Part shown: piece by piece, positions 53,103 to 62,076 of the stretch
How the letters are laid out: the number at the start of each line of letters is the position of its first letter
Position numbering within the stretch: position 1 is the first letter of the stretch
Source: Caballeronia udeis
Lineage (GTDB): Bacteria; Pseudomonadota; Gammaproteobacteria; Burkholderiales; Burkholderiaceae
Direction: 5' to 3'
Assembly (NCBI RefSeq): GCF_001544555.2
Contig: NZ_FCOK02000022.1
Coordinates: forward strand, 1 to 64,000
Length of the DNA: 64,000 nucleotides
Notes under the pieces: generated by a model
Told to the model about the DNA's origin: nothing
Seen by the model: only the letters and a program-made list of their open reading frames with translations
Database searches by the model: none
Translations under genes and position numbers: made by a program

Positions 53103-54206
53103 CTAGAAGAGGTGCATTAAACCCACCCGGATCGATGACTGCATGTTCGACGTCGAGGTCGTGAGTCCGAAAATATCGGCGTCTGTGCCGCTATACGCAT
53201 GCATGTTGATAACGCTTAGATACACATCCGTCGTCTTCGAGAGCCGGTAGTCGATCGTTGCCGACGCGAGGCCGTATTTCTTGCCCTGGAAGGTCTCGTA
53301 CGCGTAACCAGCGGACGCGGAGAAGGCCGGCGTGAACATGTATTGGCCGCTCATTTCGTACGTCAGAAAGTCGCCGGAATTCTGGCCTACCTGGACGTTG
53401 GTGCCGGTGAACATCCCGTACAGTCCAAACTTCTCCCAGCGATAGTTGGCCGCGACGGCCACCGTCTGCGTGCGATCGACGTTGACGTTAGCCGCGACAA
53501 TCGCCCCTGTTTTCGGATTGATCGTGCCGATACTGTGGCCAAACAGGGTAGTGGTGCCGAAGAAGGCGGCGAGCGGCATCACCTGCTCATAGACTGCTGT
53601 ATAAGCTGCCCCCGCGGTAAAGCCGCCTTGCTGATAGCGCGCGCCAAAGCTCACCGTGCGGCCCGTGGCGCCGGGAGTGCTCTGGGTGCCGAATGCGTAC
53701 ATTGCGCCGAATGTCAGGCCGTGGTAGTCGGGGCTCACGTATTTGACCGCGCTGTCCGAGCGCTCGCCAGATACGCGGTCAATATCGCCAATGTGAAACG
53801 CGTATGCGGTATTGAACAGCGCTGACGAGCCGACCACGCCGACGTACTCGACAATGAAATCGTATTGGCGCCCGAGCGTGAGCGTGCCGTAAGGGCTGGA
53901 CAAGCCCACATAGGCCTGGCGGCCGAATTCGCGGCCACCTTGAGCAGAAGTGCCGTTCTCGACGTTAAAACCGCTTTCGAGCCTGAAAATTGCCGAGAGG
54001 CCGCCGCCGAGGTCTTCTTGCCCTACGAAACCCCAGCGGTTGCCGCGCATGATCGACGATTGCTCGAGGGCCTGATGGCCGCCGCCTGCGTTGGTGACAT
54101 AGGTCACGCCATTGTCCAGCAGGCCATAGAGCGTGACGCTCGATTGCGACCAGGCCGCCGACGATCCGCAACATAGGAACGCACAACAAAGCATCTTTTT
54201 AGTCAT
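53103..54206 (-). CDS. Gram-negative porin (block 3)
   Basis: A 367-residue trimeric porin. Start set at ATG 54206 after AAGGAGA; the frame upstream is a shadow. The signal peptide ends SSAAWSQ, then SSVTLYGLLDNGVTYVTNA; GTLTLGRQYDF and the terminal GLMHLF are family signatures. It likely carries the block 3 substrate through the outer membrane. Confidence 0.93.
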   Translation of the reverse strand: MTKKMLCCAFLCCGSSAAWSQSSVTLYGLLDNGVTYVTNAGGGHQALEQSSIMRGNRWGFVGQEDLGGGLSAIFRLESGFNVENGTSAQGGREFGRQAYVGLSSPYGTLTLGRQYDFIVEYVGVVGSSALFNTAYAFHIGDIDRVSGERSDSAVKYVSPDYHGLTFGAMYAFGTQSTPGATGRTVSFGARYQQGGFTAGAAYTAVYEQVMPLAAFFGTTTLFGHSIGTINPKTGAIVAANVNVDRTQTVAVAANYRWEKFGLYGMFTGTNVQVGQNSGDFLTYEMSGQYMFTPAFSASAGYAYETFQGKKYGLASATIDYRLSKTTDVYLSVINMHAYSGTDADIFGLTTSTSNMQSSIRVGLMHLF

Positions 54207-54473
54207 AAGGTCTCCTTGGATATTATTGACGTCGCGCCCGTTTGGACGGGCGGTGCTGTGGCCATGTCGTGACCGATGCGTCTCCTCACGCTTCGCTCTT
54301 GTTGCTCGACCAGGCCGCCTTGCCTCTATCGATCGTTTTTCCAGCAACTGCAAATTGGCTGGAAGCCTCGGCTCACGTGGCTCGCAATAGCATGCGGTCA
54401 TATCGTGGCTTGTCGGGATCGACTTTTAAAACGTCTGTGCCGATCGCGCTTGGGCCGCACGTCGATTCAGGCA

Positions 54474-55376
54474 TCAAGCGAGTGCTTCGCGTGGCGCAGG
54501 GGCTGCCGGATGATCGTTCCGTGAAAATATCGGCAGACCGAGCACGAAGAGCGTTGACTCCTCCAACGCAATAAGACTTACGTTTTCGTCGGGCGCGATT
54601 TCGATCGCCGTACCCGCCGTCCACACGTTGCCGTTGCAAGCGCCGCTGCCGCTCAGCACGTAAAGCAGGCGAATGCCGGCGCGTAGCGGCAAGTCATGGA
54701 TAGCGCTGCTCGACAGCTTGAGTTGACTGAGTTCGATCGATCGCTCGGTAAACGTGCCGAGCGGCTTGAGAAGGACACCCCTGTTACCGCCTGTAGCGGC
54801 CTGCCACGCGAACCCGTCCGGCTGCAGATGGATTGGCGCGCGATAGCGCGGTTGCACATATTGGATCGACCTTCCATTGACAGACTCCCAGATCGCTTCA
54901 TAGCCGTCGCGATTGCGAGCCGTTTGCGCTGCACGCGCGTCTTCGGCACGATGAAAAGTGCCCTCAATGAAGGTGCCAACCTGGCTGAGCGCCTTGAAGC
55001 CTTCGCGCAACTGCCGCTGGCTCATGAAGCCATGACCGCTTGCGCCGCCGAACTGGACGATCAGGCCGACGCAGTCGCCGTTGGGCTCCTGCGCCTGCGG
55101 CCCGTAGTGCTGCCCCTCCGGAAAATATCCGATCTCACCGGGCAGGATGTCCTTCTGCCTGCCGTAGTTGAGCTTGCCACTGATGCCCATGCGGACCTGG
55201 TCGAAGTTGTGGCGATGCACAGGTGCGACAAAATCGGCAAACGCTTTGTACAGGCTCAGGTAGTAGTTGTCCGGTGCACCCTCGGTTCCGATTAGTAAGG
55301 TCTTGAATTCGATCTGGCCGCCGCGATGGTTCGACACAGCGGTCCATTCGACTTCATTTGCGTGCGTGATTTTCAT
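54474..55376 (-). CDS. double-cupin protein (block 3)
   Basis: A 300-residue bicupin started at ATG 55376 with AGGAG upstream. N-terminal barrel: VHRHNFDQVRMGISG and LPGEIGYFPEGQHYGPQ (two cupin motifs with His ligands, about residues 62-102). C-terminal barrel: RLLYVLSGSGACNGNVW and GTAIEIAPDEN, where the His ligands are mostly missing. It resembles ring-cleaving or isomerase cupins only in outline. The divergent region to the MHS transporter carries four ATCGTCCGAC-like boxes, so it is probably under the block 3 GntR. Confidence 0.75.
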   Translation of the reverse strand: MKITHANEVEWTAVSNHRGGQIEFKTLLIGTEGAPDNYYLSLYKAFADFVAPVHRHNFDQVRMGISGKLNYGRQKDILPGEIGYFPEGQHYGPQAQEPNGDCVGLIVQFGGASGHGFMSQRQLREGFKALSQVGTFIEGTFHRAEDARAAQTARNRDGYEAIWESVNGRSIQYVQPRYRAPIHLQPDGFAWQAATGGNRGVLLKPLGTFTERSIELSQLKLSSSAIHDLPLRAGIRLLYVLSGSGACNGNVWTAGTAIEIAPDENVSLIALEESTLFVLGLPIFSRNDHPAAPAPREALA

Positions 55377-55460
55377 GTTGGGTGCTCCTGATGCAGTGGT
55401 GAATTTTTGGTCGCCCTGTTGTCCGCGATCATTCTCAATGCGTAGGACAATCGTATATTG

Positions 55461-55676
55461 ATCGTCGGACACTTTCAAGTGATTTTCGTTTTCTGTGAAG
55501 TATCAAAAGACAAGTGTGAGGGCAAAATACCGGAAATTTCGGTAAATAAGGGACAGATATTGATTTGCACTAAGGTTTACGGTGCGGTTTACCCCCATTT
55601 ATCGTCCGACAGTGATTGCTATAATCGTCCGGCGATAAGGGCAGGTTAGACGAGGCTTGAATAATCGTCCGACGAA
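55461..55676. promoter_or_regulatory. cluster of four ATCGTCCGAC-type operator boxes
   Basis: Boxes at 55461-55473 (ATCGTCGGACACT), 55601-55613 (ATCGTCCGACAGT), 55624-55636 (ATCGTCCGGCGAT) and 55664-55676 (ATCGTCCGACGAA). They match the palindrome before the block 3 GntR gene. One lies near the cupin start and three before the MHS transporter start. No gene lies in this 324-base divergent region. Confidence 0.7.
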
Positions 55677-55700
55677 CAAAACCGAACATAGGTGGGAGAC

Positions 55701-57008
55701 ATGAACAAACTGACGGGAGTCCTTCCCGCCGCCGCAATGGAAGTTGAGCAAACGGACGGCAGAGGCAAATCGCTTCGCGTAATCGTGCTTGCCAGCCTTG
55801 GGGGTGCGCTCGAAGGCTACGATTACCTGCTGTATGGGCTCTTTGCCTCGTATATTTCGGCCGCATTCTTCCCGACGGGAAATGCGGTGACTTCGCTTGC
55901 AAGCACCTTTGCCGTATACGCGAGCGGCTATTTCGTCCGTCCGATCGGCGGCCTCGTGATGGCGCACTTCGGCGACATCGTCGGGCGACGCAAGATATTC
56001 CTTGTCTCCATGCTGGTCGTCTCGTTGGCCACCATTGCGATGGGCCTGATGCCTTCCTACGAAAGCGTCGGGATGGGCGCGACAATCGGCTTCGTTCTGT
56101 TGCGGGTGGTTCAGGGTTTCGGTGTTGGAGGCGAGGTCGCGGGCGCGATTACTTATGCGGCGGAATCAGCGGGAAAACGGCTCGGTCTGGCGTGCGGCGT
56201 CCTGTTCGGTATCGGTTGCGCCGGCTCGGTGTTTGCGTCGACCGTCAATGTATTTCTGCAGACTCTGCTGCCGGCGCGCCTCGCCGAGCTCTACGCGTGG
56301 CGTGTCGCGTTTGTGATCGGAGGTTTATTGGGTTTCGTCTTCCTCTGGACGCGACGCTATCTGAGCGAATCGGCTGCGTTCGAGAGGGTCAAGGTCGTGC
56401 GCGAGACGACGCCATTTGCGGAGGTCATGCGCGATTACAAGCCGCAGATCGTACTAGCGCTCTCTATGATCAGCGTGGTCGGCACCTATAACGCGTTCTT
56501 GCTGGCGTACCTGCCCGCGTACCTGATCCGGGTTTTGCACTACAGTGGCGCGGAAACTGCGGCCGGCGTTGGAGTCGGCATCACGTCACTGGCCATCTTC
56601 GTGATTGGGATGGGCGCGCTCGCCGATGCCACGTCCAGAAAATGGATGTTCAGGCTTGGCGCTTTGTGCATGACTGCTGGCGCATGGCCAATGTTCCATG
56701 CGCTCGCGACGCATCATGTCAGCCTGACGGTGCTGTTCATACTGTATGGAATTTTCGGGGGCATGACGCACAGCTCGTTCGTCGCGATGCTCGCAAAGCT
56801 GTTCCCGACCCGTGTGCGCTTCACAGGCGTTGCGTTCTGCTACAACATCGGTCTGGCAGTGTTTCAGGGCTTGACGCCTATCATGGCTACGCTACTGCTT
56901 CTCCGGAGTGGTCATTCGTTGGAGGCGCCTGCGTTCGTGCTGATCGGCACCGCTTGCGTGGCACTAGCCGCATCATTTTTCGTGCATCGCTTTACGCCGC
57001 ATTTGTGA
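55701..57008 (+). CDS. MFS transporter, metabolite:H+ symporter (MHS) family
   Basis: A 435-residue 12-helix transporter. The MHS signature is clear: GGALEGYDYLLYGLFA in helix 1 and YFVRPIGGLVMAHFGDIVGRRK spread over helix 2 and the loop. It continues with VVQGFGVGGEVAGAITYAAE. MHS members import dicarboxylates, tricarboxylates or aromatic-derived acids, consistent with the PrpD/lyase neighbours. ATG 55701 follows GGGAG; GTG 55692 is an alternative. Confidence 0.9.
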   Translation: MNKLTGVLPAAAMEVEQTDGRGKSLRVIVLASLGGALEGYDYLLYGLFASYISAAFFPTGNAVTSLASTFAVYASGYFVRPIGGLVMAHFGDIVGRRKIFLVSMLVVSLATIAMGLMPSYESVGMGATIGFVLLRVVQGFGVGGEVAGAITYAAESAGKRLGLACGVLFGIGCAGSVFASTVNVFLQTLLPARLAELYAWRVAFVIGGLLGFVFLWTRRYLSESAAFERVKVVRETTPFAEVMRDYKPQIVLALSMISVVGTYNAFLLAYLPAYLIRVLHYSGAETAAGVGVGITSLAIFVIGMGALADATSRKWMFRLGALCMTAGAWPMFHALATHHVSLTVLFILYGIFGGMTHSSFVAMLAKLFPTRVRFTGVAFCYNIGLAVFQGLTPIMATLLLLRSGHSLEAPAFVLIGTACVALAASFFVHRFTPHL

Positions 57009-57162
57009 ACTGCGTTCGAGCCGGGGGGCGATCCGTCTTTGAGCGTGAACCGCCGCGACCGGTACCGCTCCGCCAGAGTTATCCGTACCGGTTCCGCGCG
57101 TTAAGCCGCATTATGCATGCGCAGGGATTGGCGTAATTGCACGCGTACCTGCGTAGGATTCG

Positions 57163-58074
57163 CTAGTTGGATTCGTGCAGCGTTTCCAGAATGACGTCTC
57201 TTAGCCATGCCGTTGCCGCGACATTATGTTGTCGCGTGTGCCAGTGCAGAGTTACATCGAACGTGGGCATCTCGATCGGAAGTTCCAGCACCCTTAAAGG
57301 GCCGTAAGTGAGAAAGACCTTTCCGACTCGGGACGGCACTATGGCAACGAGGTTGGTTCTGGCAAGCAAGCCGGGAAGTCCGGTGAAATTTGCGATCTTT
57401 GCTTTGATGTGCTGGGCCAGGCCGTGCTCTCGCAGTGCCTCCTCGATCATTCGATGGCCGGTAAACGGCGACGAGACAACGACGTGGCGCGCGGCGGTGA
57501 ATGCGTCGAGTGTCATTTGATCGCCGATCGAACCGGAGTGCCTGCTTAGCAGGCAAACATACCGCTCTCTGAACAGAGTCGTGCGCGTTGTGCTGCCGAG
57601 CCGGACACCTGCCAGGTTTCCGATGGCAGCGTCTAGCCGTCCTGATGCAAGCATCTCGGGAATCGCTTCCACTACCGTTGGTACGACCTCGAGAGCGACG
57701 TGCGGAGCCTCGGCGGAGAGGCGCTCGAGCAAGGGAGGCAAAAACACCAGTTCGCCTATATCGGACATCGACACGCGGAAGCGGCGCTGCGACTGCGCCG
57801 CAACGAATACCTTGTTTGAGTCGACGGCGTGTTCGACCAATGCCAGGGCGCCGCAGAAATCGCCATAGATTCGTTCTCCGCTTTCCGTTGGGCGCATGCC
57901 ACTTGGCGTACGTTCAAAAAGCGGATCGTCGAATAGCTCTCTTAGTTTGGCAAGTGAATAGCTGACGGTCGGCTGAGTCAGGCACAGGCGCTGCGCGGCG
58001 CGAGTGACGCTTCCCTCGTCGTAGATGGCGAGGAAAACCTTCACCAGATTCAGGTCGATGTTAGTAGGTAGCAC
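57163..58074 (-). CDS. LysR-type regulator, divergent from the indolepyruvate oxidoreductase genes
   Basis: A 303-residue LysR protein: helix-turn-helix in LVKVFLAIYDEGSVTRAAQRL and LTQPTVSYSLAKLRELFDD (about residues 9-50), effector domain from about 95. GTG start at 58074. It lies divergent from the oxidoreductase pair with a 270-base gap, so it is the natural candidate activator; no clear T-N11-A pair was assigned. The gap (58075-58344) shows no gene. Confidence 0.9.
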   Translation of the reverse strand: MLPTNIDLNLVKVFLAIYDEGSVTRAAQRLCLTQPTVSYSLAKLRELFDDPLFERTPSGMRPTESGERIYGDFCGALALVEHAVDSNKVFVAAQSQRRFRVSMSDIGELVFLPPLLERLSAEAPHVALEVVPTVVEAIPEMLASGRLDAAIGNLAGVRLGSTTRTTLFRERYVCLLSRHSGSIGDQMTLDAFTAARHVVVSSPFTGHRMIEEALREHGLAQHIKAKIANFTGLPGLLARTNLVAIVPSRVGKVFLTYGPLRVLELPIEMPTFDVTLHWHTRQHNVAATAWLRDVILETLHESN

Positions 58075-58344
58075 GTGTCTGTCAGATCAGTTGGTGATAA
58101 GCAAATGGGTGAATCGACCGCCTCTATAACGGTATCAGAGTCGAACGCGTTTGCAGCACGTAAGAGATCACAAACTAGCAAGTAAAGCCCTTATTTCAGG
58201 GCATACCCTTATTATCGATGAGATCTATGAGGACCGTAAAATCATTCGATTAGATGGCGTTCGATTTCACGGTTAGCCTTGTATGCACATAAGGACACCA
58301 CCCCGGCAAGAAAGAGGTGGCGGTCCGCCATACAAGGAGAAAAC

Positions 58345-60492
58345 GTGGAACGCTCGTTTCAAGAAGAAGTGCGTAGTCTTTCACTGGGGAAGGGCGAAGT
58401 TTTTCGCGGCGAGGGCATTCTTGCCGTCACAAAAGCGCTGTTGCAATCTGGCGTTAGCTACATTGGCGGCTATCAGGGTGCGCCAGTCTCGCATTTGATC
58501 GATGTGCTCGGCGACGCGCGAGACATGCTCGACGAGCTCGGCATTTACTTCGAGAACAGCGCGTCCGAAGCGGGCGCTGCCGCCATGCTTGGCGCGTCGA
58601 TCAACCATCCGGTGCGCGGAGCGGTCACCTGGAAGTCAACTGTCGGCACCAACGTTGCCTCGGATGCCTTGTCGAATCTCGCGTCGGCGGGCGTGATCGG
58701 CGGAGCGGTCGTCGTGCTCGGTGAAGACTATGGCGAAGGCTCCAGCATTATTCAGGAGCGGACTCATGCCTTCGCGATGAAATCGCAAATGTGGCTGCTT
58801 GATCCTCGGCCGAATCTCACGTCTATCGTCGATGCGGTCGAGCAGAGTTTCGAATTGTCGGAGGCGAGCAACACACCGGTCATGCTGCAGTTGCGCATTC
58901 GCGCGTGTCACGTGCACGGCGAATTCACGTGCAAGGATAATCGCGCTCCGGTGATCTCCCGAAAGCATCTGATCGAAAGCGCGAAATTCGACTACGGCAA
59001 GATTTGCCTTCCTCCGTCGACCTATGCGCACGAAAAGCAGAAGATCGAGCAGCGCTGGCCGGCGGCCGTGAATTTCATTCGGGATCGCCAATTAAATGAG
59101 ACCTTCGAGGGTTCGTCCACGCAGTCGGTCGGCGTGATCCTGCAGGGCGGCCTTTATAACGGCGTATTGCGTGCGCTTCAGCAACTAGGACTTGCCGATG
59201 CGTTCGGCGACAGCCAGGTTCCGTTGCAGGTGCTCAATGTCGTCTATCCGCTTGTGCCCGACGAGATCATAACGTTCTGCAGGGGCAAGACCGACGTGCT
59301 GATCGTCGAAGAAGGACAGCCCAATTACATCGAGGACGCGATCGAAGCGATCCTTCGCAAGAGCGGTGTATCGACCCGGATCCTGGGAAAAAGCGTCTTG
59401 CCGATGGCAGGTGAATACACCGGCGAAGTCCTGTTGCGTGGCATTACCACCTTCCTGACGATGACCAGCCCTGAAGGCATCGACCTGCAGCGCTCGGTCG
59501 AAGTGTCGTCGGATCTTATCGCTCTGCGGGAAAGCGGTGCCAGGTTGCTCGACGGCGCCGTGCCGAACCGGCCGCCCGGTTTTTGCGTCGGTTGTCCGGA
59601 GCGGCCGGTGTTCTCGGCGGTCAAGCTCGTTCAGGAGACGCTCGGGCAGATTCACGTCAGCGCGGATATCGGTTGCCACACGTTCGGCACGCTGCCACCG
59701 TTCAACGTCGGCAGCACCGTGCTTGGCTATGGACTCGGATTAGCCAGTTCGTCAGGCATCGCACCTTTGATGAACACTCGCGTGCTCAGCATCATGGGCG
59801 ACGGCGGGTTCTGGCATAACGGCTTCACCAGCGGCGTGATCAACGCGGTCCATAACAAGCACGATTCCGTGCTGTTGATCATGAAGAACGGCTACACCTC
59901 CGCGACCGGTACGCAGAACATTCCGTCTTCCGTCAAGGCCCGCGAAACGGTGCAGTTGCCACTGGATATCTCCAGGGCGCTCAAGAGCGTTGGAGTCGAT
60001 TGGATCAAGACGGTGACGAGCTATAAGGTGTCTCACATGGTCGACGCCCTTACCGATGCCATGACCACCAACACACCCGGCCTGAAGGTGATCATCGCGG
60101 ACGGCGAATGCCAGCTCGAGCGCCAGCGCCGCATCAAACCGGTCATTGCAAAGCGCCTGAAACAAGGCAAGCGGGTCGTTCGTACCCGCTTTGGTATTGA
60201 TGACGACGTGTGTACTGGAGATCATTCATGCATCCGCTTGTCCGGCTGCCCGTCTCTGACGATCAAGCCTAATCCGAGCGCCTTGCGCACCGATCCCGTT
60301 GCGACCGTCAATCAGAACTGCGTGGGTTGCGGACTCTGCGGCGAGGTCTCGCACGCCGCAGTGTTGTGCCCGTCTTTCTACAAGGCCGACGTGGTACAGA
60401 ATCCCGCGCTCGGTGAACGCATGCTCGCACGAATCAGGGCGTTCGTAATCGAGCGGTTGGCGAGCTCACGTTCACTTTCGATGACGGCCTGA
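58345..60492 (+). CDS. iorA: indolepyruvate:ferredoxin oxidoreductase, alpha-type subunit
   Basis: A 715-residue TPP- and Fe-S-dependent 2-oxoacid oxidoreductase subunit. It converts arylpyruvates to aryl-acetyl-CoA with ferredoxin. GTG 58345 has AAGGAGA in front; a longer frame from 58279 lacks a site. The N-terminal PYR domain (GGYQGAPVSHLID, ENSASEAGAAAMLGAS) and TPP-binding GDGGFWHNG (about residue 485) are present. A C-terminal ferredoxin-like part has Cys clusters from about residue 623 (CTGDHSC, SGCP) and 659 (CVGCGLCG). iorB follows after four bases. Confidence 0.9.
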   Translation: MERSFQEEVRSLSLGKGEVFRGEGILAVTKALLQSGVSYIGGYQGAPVSHLIDVLGDARDMLDELGIYFENSASEAGAAAMLGASINHPVRGAVTWKSTVGTNVASDALSNLASAGVIGGAVVVLGEDYGEGSSIIQERTHAFAMKSQMWLLDPRPNLTSIVDAVEQSFELSEASNTPVMLQLRIRACHVHGEFTCKDNRAPVISRKHLIESAKFDYGKICLPPSTYAHEKQKIEQRWPAAVNFIRDRQLNETFEGSSTQSVGVILQGGLYNGVLRALQQLGLADAFGDSQVPLQVLNVVYPLVPDEIITFCRGKTDVLIVEEGQPNYIEDAIEAILRKSGVSTRILGKSVLPMAGEYTGEVLLRGITTFLTMTSPEGIDLQRSVEVSSDLIALRESGARLLDGAVPNRPPGFCVGCPERPVFSAVKLVQETLGQIHVSADIGCHTFGTLPPFNVGSTVLGYGLGLASSSGIAPLMNTRVLSIMGDGGFWHNGFTSGVINAVHNKHDSVLLIMKNGYTSATGTQNIPSSVKARETVQLPLDISRALKSVGVDWIKTVTSYKVSHMVDALTDAMTTNTPGLKVIIADGECQLERQRRIKPVIAKRLKQGKRVVRTRFGIDDDVCTGDHSCIRLSGCPSLTIKPNPSALRTDPVATVNQNCVGCGLCGEVSHAAVLCPSFYKADVVQNPALGERMLARIRAFVIERLASSRSLSMTA

Positions 60493-60496
60493 GACC

Positions 60497-61999
60497 ATGA
60501 CAAAACCCATCACTATCCTCGTCGCGGCGCTCGGCGGCGAAGGCGGCAGCGTGCTGGCGGACTGGCTCATCAGTGCCGCGGACGCGCATGATTTCCCGGT
60601 GCAGAGCACGTCTATTCCCGGCGTCGCGCAACGCACCGGCGCAACGACGTATTACATCGAGATCTATCCCGTTCCACGTTCGGAGCTCGGCGGGCGTCAG
60701 CCGGTTTTCTCGTTGACGCCGAATCCCGGTGACGTTGATGTGGCGATGGCGTCGGAGCTGGTGGAGGCGGCCCGGATCGTTCAGAACGGCTTTGTGCATT
60801 CGCAGCGAACGGCGGTGATCGCATCGACTCATCGTGAATATTCGGTGTCCGAAAAAATGGCCATGGCCGACGGTCGCTACGAGTCGCACAAGGCACTGGA
60901 CGCGCTGCGCACCATGGCTCGGATTTGCGTGTTGTTCGACATGCGCGAAATGGCCTGGAGAAACGGTACGGTCATCAATACAGTGATGTTCGGTGCCGCG
61001 GTCGGAACTGGCGTCCTGCCGTTGTCACGGCATTCATGTGAAGCGGCGATCCGCGCGTCGGGTAAGGCGGTCGAGGCGAGTCTCAAGGGATTCTCGGCAG
61101 GTTATGCGGTTGCCAAGGAGGCGCTTCGATCGTCTGGAGACGGTGCCGGGGCCGTAGTTTTACCGGCTGGCTTGCGTGAGGTGATCCAGTCGGGCGCAGA
61201 CCTGACTGCCGACTATCAGGACGAACGTTATGCCCGGGACTATCGCTCGACAGTAGAGTCGTTATTGCACTTTGAGATTGATGCGGGCGGCGGCCCTGCC
61301 GAGTGCCCGGTCACGCGGGAAACCGCACGTTTCCTTGCGCTCTGGATGAGCTACGAAGACGTGATACGCGTGGCGGATCTGAAGACACGGCGCACGCGGC
61401 TGGAGAAGGTTCGAAAGGAAGTGTCGGCACGACCGGAGGACGTGGTGAAGGTGACTGAGTTCCTTAAGCCGGGCCTCGAAGAAATGCTCTCTGTCCTCCC
61501 TCCGAGGCTTGCTCACTGGGCTGCACAACGCAAGGTGCTGACGCGCAGGCCCCTCAATGTCGGCCTGCATATCCGCACGGACACCGTGACCGGTTTCATG
61601 ATGTTATGCGCGTTGCGCAGCCTGCGGCGCGTTCGCCGCCACACATCGCGCTTTCGCAGCGAACATGAGTTGATCGTTAAGTGGCTCGACGCCATCCGCC
61701 GCTTGCTGGCTACGCCGAAGCTGACGCAGGCTGCGTATGAACTGGCGCTCTCCGGCAATCTGGTCAAGGGGTATGGCCAGACGCATGCACGCGGCAGGAA
61801 GAATCTCCAGGCCATTCTCGCCGATGTCGACAGGCAGGATTTGACCCAGGCCGGCGGACTGGCCGCACGCATCAAGCAGGCGAGGGAGGCGGCGCTAGCC
61901 GATCCAGAAGGACGCAAGCTTGCTCAGGCGCTGGGGTTGCCTGTGCCGGAACCAGCGTTCAAGCCGATTAACTTTGTTCGCAACAAGCGCGCGGCATAG
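60497..61999 (+). CDS. iorB: indolepyruvate:ferredoxin oxidoreductase, beta-type subunit with C-terminal extension
   Basis: A 500-residue protein. The first about 200 residues form the gamma/beta-type domain (TILVAALGGEGGSVLADWL, STSIPGVAQRTGATTYYIEI, VMFGAAVGTGVLPLS). The rest (about 210-500) is a helical extension absent from the short archaeal subunit; it matches fused bacterial proteins carrying DUF6537 in my recollection. It reads LSYEDVIRVADLKTRRTRLEKV and ends with KGYGQTHARGRKNLQ. Coupled closely to iorA. Confidence 0.87.
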   Translation: MTKPITILVAALGGEGGSVLADWLISAADAHDFPVQSTSIPGVAQRTGATTYYIEIYPVPRSELGGRQPVFSLTPNPGDVDVAMASELVEAARIVQNGFVHSQRTAVIASTHREYSVSEKMAMADGRYESHKALDALRTMARICVLFDMREMAWRNGTVINTVMFGAAVGTGVLPLSRHSCEAAIRASGKAVEASLKGFSAGYAVAKEALRSSGDGAGAVVLPAGLREVIQSGADLTADYQDERYARDYRSTVESLLHFEIDAGGGPAECPVTRETARFLALWMSYEDVIRVADLKTRRTRLEKVRKEVSARPEDVVKVTEFLKPGLEEMLSVLPPRLAHWAAQRKVLTRRPLNVGLHIRTDTVTGFMMLCALRSLRRVRRHTSRFRSEHELIVKWLDAIRRLLATPKLTQAAYELALSGNLVKGYGQTHARGRKNLQAILADVDRQDLTQAGGLAARIKQAREAALADPEGRKLAQALGLPVPEPAFKPINFVRNKRAA

Positions 62000-62076
62000 A
62001 CGCTGCGAAATCTTGAGCATGACGTCATGGGAGCTGCACCGGCTATCTTTGCCTGCGGCAGCTTCTCAAGAATTCA

